A DNA stretch of 18,441 nucleotides from an uncultured Caryophanales bacterium (GTDB lineage: Bacteria; Bacillota_I; Bacilli_A; Acholeplasmatales; Anaeroplasmataceae): contig CAMOUK010000025.1 in the NCBI GenBank assembly GCA_946626535.1, positions 1 to 18,441 on the forward strand, given 5' to 3'. Numbering within the stretch: the first letter of the stretch is position 1; every line of letters starts with the position of its first letter. Of this stretch, positions 15,936 through 18,441 are shown one piece after another. The notes beneath the pieces are model-generated. The model did no database searches, was not told where the DNA came from, and saw only the letters and a program-made list of their open reading frames with translations. Position numbers and translations under genes: made by a program.

Positions 15936-17405
15936 ATGCCATTAACTAAAGCTGAAAAAAATAACATCATAAATAAGCATAAAGCACTTGTTGATGAATT
16001 AAATGTTTATTTACCTGATGAATTTAAAATAAAATATAATAATGATTTAGAAGCTATATTAGAAGATGAAAAGCAAGTTAGATATTATAAGCTTGTTAAT
16101 TCATTAAATGAAAGAGCTCAAAAACAAAAGGATATATATAGAGAATATATAAAGAATAATCCAATTCCAGACAAAAAGAAAATTCTTCCAAGAACTATTT
16201 GGAGTGGATTAAAGACCGAAAATACTGATATGGCTAAAGAATATAATAAGAAGTATTTAGATGAATATCGAAAAAATCCAGAAAAGATATTTTATCAAAG
16301 ATATAAAAGGGTATTAGAGTTTAATCCAAAGATGATTCTTAATATCATTGATGATAAGCAAAAGCTAGTTGAATTTTATTATAATAATCAAGAATTATGC
16401 GATGACGCTTTCGTGTTTAACCCATCAATGAGCGACCAAAATGCAAAGATTAATCCTCTTTTAAAGGAAGCATCTGCTGGTATGATAAGAATAGTAGAGT
16501 CTTTTGCTTACCCAATGATTGTTGCCAAAACAGACATGGGTTGTGGAGCCTTTATATTCCCTAAGCTTACGCAAGAACAGGCTGCGATAATAGTTGATGC
16601 TCATCCTATATATATGGATAAGGAATCACCTCTTAGATCTAGCTTTTCAGAAGCTCTAGATCCTAGTGGTGTAGATAAAATTAAAAATACCTTTAAGACT
16701 ATAACTGATTATGGTTATAGACTAGAGCCTGGTATCGCAGTTAAATATCAGGCACTAAAGCATAATCCTAAAACTAATAATGATGTTGAGATTAATTTAG
16801 ATGATGGTATTAAAAGTTTAAAGAATGATGGCAATATTTGTGTTAGAGAAAGACAGCCAGAAGAAATAGAAGAAATAATGATGATAAATAACGCTCATGA
16901 AACAGCATTCTTAAATGTTTGGCAGAATTTCTTTTCTAAAAATTATGATGAAAAGACATTTAATTTTGAAGAGATTAAATATGCCAATAGAGGTGGTTTT
17001 TTTGAAAGAGCATTTAATAGGACATCACCTGAATATAAAGCATTTATTCAAGCCTTTAAGGAATTTAATGATCCAGAATCTAGTAATTATTTAAATAAAG
17101 AATTACTTAAACAAACAGCTGAAGATTATTTTGATCATAAGACTGAAAGAGGTATATCATTTAGTAAGCTAGATGATACCTCAAAGTCTAGATTAAAGCT
17201 TGTATCATCAGTTATTAAGACAATAAATGATATGGAAGATAAAGATACTGTAGAAAAAGAAATTAAAAATAATCTAAAGGAATTAATACCAGTTGTTCGT
17301 AAACAATTCTTAAATGAAAATGATATAAAAGATAATACTATTGTAGAAGAAATTAATAATGACAATAACATTATTATTTCTAATGAAAAATCTATAGATT
17401 TATAG
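15936..17405 (+). CDS. Paralogue I: E/I-type protein with shared C-terminal domain (489 aa)
   Basis: Function not recognised. Start at 15936 (MPLTKAEKNN), 7 nt after AAGGAGG. The open frame reaches back to 15807, but those starts lack a ribosome binding site and the earliest lie ahead of or inside the promoter. Related to E over its length: VDELNVYLPDEFKIKY (19-34), YRKNPEKIFYQRYKRVL (111-127), IFPKLTQEQAAIIV (207-220). The shared C-terminal domain (345-440) has GGFFERAF (353-360), RTSPEYKAF (362-370), FNDPESSNYL (377-386) and DHK (400-402); like E it lacks the usual Cys. The tail is Asn/Ile/Asp-rich. It ends in TAG, the only non-TAA stop seen here. Single-gene unit, divergent from H, and the last member of the array. 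Confidence 0.85.
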   Translation: MPLTKAEKNNIINKHKALVDELNVYLPDEFKIKYNNDLEAILEDEKQVRYYKLVNSLNERAQKQKDIYREYIKNNPIPDKKKILPRTIWSGLKTENTDMAKEYNKKYLDEYRKNPEKIFYQRYKRVLEFNPKMILNIIDDKQKLVEFYYNNQELCDDAFVFNPSMSDQNAKINPLLKEASAGMIRIVESFAYPMIVAKTDMGCGAFIFPKLTQEQAAIIVDAHPIYMDKESPLRSSFSEALDPSGVDKIKNTFKTITDYGYRLEPGIAVKYQALKHNPKTNNDVEINLDDGIKSLKNDGNICVRERQPEEIEEIMMINNAHETAFLNVWQNFFSKNYDEKTFNFEEIKYANRGGFFERAFNRTSPEYKAFIQAFKEFNDPESSNYLNKELLKQTAEDYFDHKTERGISFSKLDDTSKSRLKLVSSVIKTINDMEDKDTVEKEIKNNLKELIPVVRKQFLNENDIKDNTIVEEINNDNNIIISNEKSIDL

Positions 17406-17445
17406 AATAAACAAACTAATTATTTCATTCCCCCCTTTCTTTTGG

Positions 17446-17480
17446 AGGAAGCAATCCGTTAAACGATTGCTTCTTTTTTT
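17446..17480 (+). terminator. Rho-independent terminator after I
   Basis: GAAGCAATC (17448-17456), 8-nt loop, GATTGCTTC (17465-17473), then seven T. Closes the paralogue array; what follows is a different kind of operon. Confidence 0.92.
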
Positions 17481-17492
17481 ATTTTTAACAAT

Positions 17493-17510
17493 AGTTAGTT
17501 GACACTAACT
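17493..17510 (+). promoter_or_regulatory. Operator 1: AGTTAG-N6-CTAACT over the -35
   Basis: Perfect 6-bp arms with TTGACA (the -35) as the spacer. An overlapping inverted repeat CACTAA-N6-TTAGTG (17503-17520) lies in the promoter spacer. The TTAG/CTAA half-sites resemble DtxR/MntR-family metal-repressor operators (inference). Confidence 0.6.
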
Positions 17511-17527
17511 CTAATTAGTGATAATAT
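17499..17527 (+). promoter_or_regulatory. Consensus sigma-A promoter of the DUF3793-flavodoxin operon
   Basis: TTGACA (17499-17504), 17-nt spacer, TAATAT (17522-17527). Expected start near 17534, at the edge of operator 2. Unlike the array promoters it needs no activator. Confidence 0.85.
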
Positions 17528-17534
17528 ATTGTAT

Positions 17535-17552
17535 AGTTAGTTAGAACTAACT
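17535..17552 (+). promoter_or_regulatory. Operator 2: AGTTAG-N6-CTAACT at the transcription start
   Basis: Same arms and same 6-nt spacing as operator 1 (spacer TTAGAA). Starts exactly 42 bp downstream of it, four helical turns, so two repressor dimers could bind the same face and block both the -35 and +1. Confidence 0.65.
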
Positions 17553-17569
17553 TATATGGAGTGGTTTTT

Positions 17570-18103
17570 ATGAGTATCTTATTACAAACGTGCTTAGCTA
17601 TACATTCATCACCTGCAATATGCGGCATAAAGGCATCTAATCTTATCAATATAAAGATTACAGCTGAATTATATGATGAAATAGAAGAGCTAAATAGAAA
17701 GTATCCTAATCTTTGTTTTTATGTTTTAAAGAATGACGGTACTAAGGCGCTAATACTTATATATAGAAAAAATGTATTAGCAAGAAGCTTATTTGAAGAT
17801 GATAATAAATCATTTTTAGATAAGAACGGCTATGACACAACAAGTGTTGAAACTATGCTTGCCTCATTAAAGGAAAGAATTAATGAAGATTCCTTCCCAC
17901 ATGAAATTGGAGTATTTTTAGGCTACGATCTATCTGATATTAAATCATATATAGATGGTAAAAAATGCTTATATGTTGGATATTGGAAAGTATATTCTAA
18001 TGTCAACGCAAAAATCGAGTTATTTAATAAATATACTAGATGCAAAAATGCGGTAATAAGAATGATCAATAAAGGCTTTCCTATAGAAAATTTTATGAGA
18101 TAA
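17570..18103 (+). CDS. DUF3793 family protein (177 aa)
   Basis: Uncharacterised family; the molecular role is not known to me. The start is at ATG 17570 with GGAGTGG just upstream; the GTG at 17561 lies inside that ribosome binding site and is rejected. Family marks: LAIHSSPAICGIKASNLINI near the N-terminus, then a helix and a VLKNDGTKALILIYR strand pair (about 47-61). The C-terminal signature follows: FPHEIGVFLGYDLSDIKSYI, CLYVGYWKVYSN and a helix ending in a Cys (TRCKNAVIRMINKG). Soluble, no membrane helix. In gut Firmicutes such genes often lie beside flavodoxin or iron-uptake genes, and here a flavodoxin starts 13 nt downstream. The twin operators suggest metal or redox control of both genes. 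It appears to be host core DNA, not part of the paralogue array. Confidence 0.88.
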   Translation: MSILLQTCLAIHSSPAICGIKASNLINIKITAELYDEIEELNRKYPNLCFYVLKNDGTKALILIYRKNVLARSLFEDDNKSFLDKNGYDTTSVETMLASLKERINEDSFPHEIGVFLGYDLSDIKSYIDGKKCLYVGYWKVYSNVNAKIELFNKYTRCKNAVIRMINKGFPIENFMR

Positions 18104-18116
18104 GAGGAGAATTAGA

Positions 18117-18441
18117 ATGAAAAAAATTGTAGTTTATTGGAGTGGAACAGGTAATACAGAGGAGATAGCAAATAAAATTGCTGCTGATTTAGGCTGTGAT
18201 GCATTAAATGTAAATGCTACTACACCTGCTGATGTATTAGAAAATGATTTAATTGTTTTCGGCTGTCCTGCAATGGGTGCTGAAGAATTAGAAGATACTG
18301 AATTTAAACCATTCTACGAGGAAGTAATGGCAAGTATTGGCGACAAAAAGGTTGCTTTATTTGGCTCATACGGCTGGGGCGATGGCGAATGGATGAGAAA
18401 CTGGGAAGCAGAGGTTTCATCAAATTTAGTTACTAGCGGTC
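18117..18441 (+). CDS. Short-chain flavodoxin, N-terminal part (3' end outside window)
   Basis: FMN-binding electron carrier of the cytoplasm. GAGGAG precedes the ATG. The first strand and loop KIVVYWSGTGNTEEIANKI contain the phosphate-binding S-G-T-G-N-T of flavodoxins (residues 9-14). Next come the beta-3 strand LIVFGCPAMGAEEL with the Trp/Met-type isoalloxazine loop and VALFGSYGWGDGEWM with the second flavin loop (GSYGWGDG). About 108 codons are present before the window ends; the family is usually about 140-150 aa, so only the last strand and helix are missing. Cotranscribed with the DUF3793 gene from the promoter at 17499-17527. Flavodoxin replacing ferredoxin under iron limitation is known for the family and fits the metal-type operators. 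Confidence 0.95.
   Translation, partial: MKKIVVYWSGTGNTEEIANKIAADLGCDALNVNATTPADVLENDLIVFGCPAMGAEELEDTEFKPFYEEVMASIGDKKVALFGSYGWGDGEWMRNWEAEVSSNLVTSG

Noticed and set aside
17561..17569. GTG start for the DUF3793 gene
   Set aside because: The GTG is part of the GGAGTGG Shine-Dalgarno; ATG 17570 is correctly spaced and the family begins there.
1..18441. Alternative genetic code (TGA as Trp), considered because of the low GC
   Set aside because: All long genes are intact in the standard code and every Trp is TGG; the absence of TGA stops fits AT-rich stop usage.

Overview
The DNA is AT-rich and reads in the standard bacterial code, with TGG for Trp and nearly all stops TAA. Ribosome binding sites are strong AGGAGG-like sequences, and promoters have TATAAT-like -10 boxes. 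Together with a DUF3793 + flavodoxin pair at the right end, this suggests a low-GC member of the Bacillota, probably a gut Bacilli/Erysipelotrichia or Clostridia lineage. The exact taxon cannot be read from the window.

Layout. Positions 1-671 are the C-terminal part of a VirB4/TraE-like conjugation (type IV secretion) ATPase. After a 12-bp hairpin come nine large, soluble, mostly helical proteins, here called A-I: A 726-3314, B 3565-6177, C 6284-7474, D 7512-10106, E 10264-11790, F 11812-12879, G 12924-14600, H 14671-15717 (minus strand) and I 15936-17405. None has a signal peptide or membrane segment. Eight of the nine (all but B) share a C-terminal domain of about 95 residues (GG-F-F-E-R...TS..YK...NP.S..YGD...HK...R...C), followed by an acidic, Asn-rich tail. 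They form subfamilies by their N-terminal parts: A/D (with a short N-terminal echo in G), C/F/H and E/I. B is the odd one out and carries what looks like a degenerate kinase-like core.

Regulation is the most striking feature. Genes B-I form five transcription units (B; C-D; E-F-G; H; I). Each is closed by its own terminator. Each is opened by the same promoter: two direct repeats TGT(T/G)GCA exactly 11 bp apart, then exactly 10 nt, then a TATAAT-like -10, with no ordinary -35. This is the geometry of a Pho-box-type activator site (OmpR/PhoB family), so one unseen regulator probably switches the whole paralogue set. A lacks this promoter and sits directly behind the VirB4 gene. B has a second promoter under a phased decamer array and a 41-nt inverted repeat.

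Working hypothesis (inference): a transfer-element-linked set of T4SS substrates or effectors, analogous in layout to XVIPCD or BID effectors, in which a shared C-terminal domain plus polar tail is the export tag and the N-terminal parts vary. No member has a biochemical function I can name with confidence.

Right end: a DUF3793 gene and a flavodoxin gene (cut by the window end) follow a canonical promoter flanked by two identical AGTTAG-N6-CTAACT operators. This looks like a metal-responsive chromosomal operon unrelated to the paralogue array.
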